Shown: one piece after another, positions 62,350-64,000 of the stretch
Layout: every line of letters begins with the position of its first letter
Numbering within the stretch: position 1 is the stretch's first letter
Source: Planctomycetota bacterium
GTDB lineage: Bacteria; Planctomycetota; J058
Direction: 5' to 3'
Assembly (NCBI GenBank): GCA_023954375.1
Contig: JAMLIC010000043.1
Span: forward strand, 1-64,000
DNA length: 64,000 bases
Notes under the pieces: generated by a model
What the model was told of the DNA's origin: nothing
What the model saw: the letters and a program-made list of their open reading frames with translations, nothing else
The model's database searches: none
Position numbers and translations under genes: made by a program

Positions 62350-63365
62350 AGGTCCTCGTCACCGGCTCCGCCGGGTTCATCGCCGGCTACGTGGTGCAGG
62401 AGCTCCTCGACCACGGCCACGAGGTCGTCGGCATAGACAACCTGTCGAAGTACGGGCCGGTCGAGAAGAGCTACGACGCGCACCCGCGCTACACCTTCGT
62501 CCGCGGCGACGCCAAGGACGTCGGGCTCATGAAGGAGCTCGTCGCCGACTGCGACCAGGTGCTCGCGGGCGCGGCGATGATCGGCGGGATCTCCTACTTC
62601 CACACCCACGCCTACGACCTCCTGGCCGAGAACGACCGGATCATCGCGGCCACCTACGACGCGGCGATCTGGGCCTTCCGCGAGCGGCGGCTGCAGAAGG
62701 TCAACGTGCTGTCGAGCTCGATGGTGTTCGAGGGCGCGACCGAGTTCCCGACGCCCGAGGGCGCCGCGCGCACCAGCCCGCCGCCCATGTCCACCTACGG
62801 CTTCCAGAAGCTCGCCTGCGAGTACTACGCGCAGGGGGCGCGCGAGCAGTACGGCCTGCCGTCGACCGTGATCCGGCCGTTCAACTGCGTCGGCGTGGGC
62901 GAGCGGCGGGCGCTGTCCGACGTGGAGATCATGTCGGGCAACGTGCGGCTCGCCATGAGCCACGTCGTCCCCGACCTGGTGCAGAAGGTGGCGCGCGGGC
63001 AGGACCCGCTGCACATCCTCGGCGCCGGCGACCAGGTGCGCCACTACACCTACGGCGGCGACCTGGCCCGCGGCATCCGGCTGTGCATGGAGCACCCGGC
63101 GGCGCTGAACGAGGACCTGAACCTCTCGACGCCCGTCGGCCACACGGTCCTCGAGCTGGCCGCGGCGATCTGGGCGAGGTTCCACCCGGGCGAGCCGCTG
63201 CGCTGGGTGAGCGACGAGCCCTTCAAGTACGACGTCCAGCGGCGCGTGCCGAGCACGGAGAAGGCGCGGCGCCTCCTCGGCTTCGAGGCCACGACGCCGC
63301 TGGAAGAGATCCTCGACGAGGTCGTCCCGTGGGTGACGGAGCAGCTGCGGCTGGGCACGATCTGA
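62346..63365 (+). CDS. NAD-dependent epimerase/dehydratase (extended SDR)
   Basis: A 339-residue extended short-chain dehydrogenase. The NAD loop GSAGFIAG starts at residue 7. The catalytic triad is suggested by SSSMVF and Y151xxxK155 in TYGFQKLA. The C-terminal half binds the nucleotide sugar (VIRPFNCVGVGE, HYTYGGDLARGIRLCMEHP, YDVQRRVPSTEKARRLLGF). It probably epimerises or dehydrates the sugar made by the dehydrogenase encoded just before it. The GTG start overlaps the dehydrogenase stop, and the stop is within four bases of the next glycosyltransferase start. Confidence 0.92.
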   Translation: MKVLVTGSAGFIAGYVVQELLDHGHEVVGIDNLSKYGPVEKSYDAHPRYTFVRGDAKDVGLMKELVADCDQVLAGAAMIGGISYFHTHAYDLLAENDRIIAATYDAAIWAFRERRLQKVNVLSSSMVFEGATEFPTPEGAARTSPPPMSTYGFQKLACEYYAQGAREQYGLPSTVIRPFNCVGVGERRALSDVEIMSGNVRLAMSHVVPDLVQKVARGQDPLHILGAGDQVRHYTYGGDLARGIRLCMEHPAALNEDLNLSTPVGHTVLELAAAIWARFHPGEPLRWVSDEPFKYDVQRRVPSTEKARRLLGFEATTPLEEILDEVVPWVTEQLRLGTI

Positions 63366-64000
63366 GCGCGCCGCTCACGGTCGTCGTCCCCGTCTACAAC
63401 GAGGGCGAGAACTTCCGCGAGTGGTGGCGGCGGGCCGGCCCCCACCTCCCGCCGGGCGCGGTCGTCCGGCCCGTCTACGACATGCCCGACGACGACACGC
63501 TCCCCGTGATCGAGGCGCTGCGCGCCGAGGGGGCGCCGATCGAGCCGCTGCGCAACGAGGCCCGCGGCGTCCTCCGCGCGCTCGTGACCGGGCTGCGCTC
63601 CGTCGAGGAGGGCCCCGTGCTCGTGAGCATGGCCGACCTCTCGGACGACCTGTCGGTCGTGCCGCGCATGCTCGAGGCCTGGCGCCGGGGCGCCGCCGTC
63701 GTCGTCGCCTCGCGCTACATGCCCGGCGGGCGCCACGTGGGCGGCCCCTGGCTGAAGAAGAGCCTCTCGCGCCTGGGCGGCCTGTCGCTCCACCTGGCCG
63801 GCTTCCCGGCGCACGACGCGACGAACAACTTCCGCCTCTACGACGCGGGCTTCCTGCGCTCGGTCGAGATCGAGAGCCGCGCCGGCTTCGAGCTGGCGCT
63901 CGAGCTGACGCTCAAGGCCTGGGAGGCCGGGCGCGAGGTCGTGGAGGTGCCGACGACCTGGACCGACCGCGTCGCCGGCGAGAGCCGGTTCGCGCTCAGG
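63362..64000 (+). CDS. GT2-family glycosyltransferase, partial at window end
   Basis: 213 codons, open at the window edge. The frame reads SAPLTVVVPVYNEGENF, with DLSDD in place of DxD, then SRYMPGG, GGPWLKKSLSRLGGLSLHLAG, HDATNNFRLYD and FELALELTLKAWEAGREVVEVPTTW, typical of DPM1/GtrB-like polyprenyl-phosphate glycosyltransferases. No ATG or GTG precedes the first conserved strand; a CTG at 63362 overlapping the epimerase stop (CTGA) is the best start. The first in-frame ATG (63482) would remove the nucleotide-binding strand. It extends the sugar operon. Confidence 0.8.
   Translation, partial: MSAPLTVVVPVYNEGENFREWWRRAGPHLPPGAVVRPVYDMPDDDTLPVIEALRAEGAPIEPLRNEARGVLRALVTGLRSVEEGPVLVSMADLSDDLSVVPRMLEAWRRGAAVVVASRYMPGGRHVGGPWLKKSLSRLGGLSLHLAGFPAHDATNNFRLYDAGFLRSVEIESRAGFELALELTLKAWEAGREVVEVPTTWTDRVAGESRFALR

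Overview
The window is a very GC-rich bacterial segment (third codon positions almost always G or C) with about 43 densely packed protein genes. Two-component and sigma-54 regulators, FHA proteins, serine/threonine kinases with WD40-like tails, prokaryotic RING fingers, BatA/DUF58/MoxR/VWA proteins, Uma2 proteins and giant TPR or beta-propeller exported proteins occur beside ordinary housekeeping genes. This mix suggests a large-genome Planctomycetota-like organism, with a myxobacteria-like lineage as the alternative. This is inference from gene content only. I saw no rRNA, complete tRNA, CRISPR array or insertion sequence.

Layout. 1-234: poly-G/poly-C, probably a contig edge, ending in a fragment of a dispersed repeat. 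0.2-7.2 kb: hisS, an arrestin-like membrane protein, two FHA/zinc-ribbon proteins and hflX. 7.4-10.8 kb: a PEGA-type envelope protein and a MoxR-RING-VWA operon. 10.9-16.5 kb: a cell-wall cluster murF-mraY-ftsW-murG (no murD) followed by a double-LysM protein. 16.6-19.6 kb: a small RING protein and an inverted pair of Uma2 paralogues enclosing an exported protein. 19.6-28.1 kb: one 2,823-residue VIT-VWA-TPR protein. 28.3-33.2 kb: phosphohexomutase, a lipoprotein, and a sigma-54 activator coupled to mgtE. 33.4-36.8 kb: dnaK, clpS and an exported HAD phosphatase. 36.8-44.0 kb: two beta-propeller proteins and a DUF58/BatA-like VWA pair. 44.1-51.4 kb: type IV pilus genes (pilR-like, pilS-like, pilC, pilT, prepilin peptidase). 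51.5-52.8 kb: an orphan phage-tail gpD/VgrG-like gene and repeat debris. 52.8-56.0 kb: a visibly lower-GC island carrying a SIR2-STAND-TPR protein split by a one-base frame change. 56.2-60.3 kb: two Ser/Thr kinases with FHA and WD40-like modules, each with a frame break. 60.3-64.0 kb: CysQ/IMPase-like phosphatase, nucleotide-sugar dehydrogenase, epimerase and a GT2 glycosyltransferase cut by the window end.

The main candidates for something new are two. First, the SIR2-STAND-TPR protein has the architecture of an antiviral NAD-cleaving NTPase and carries a canonical -1 slippery heptamer exactly where its frame breaks. Second, a family of structured intergenic repeats (about 225 bp) starts 0-4 nt after stop codons and keeps a central hairpin although the stem sequence changes. 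Eight neighbouring gene pairs overlap by GTGA, so translational coupling looks common here.
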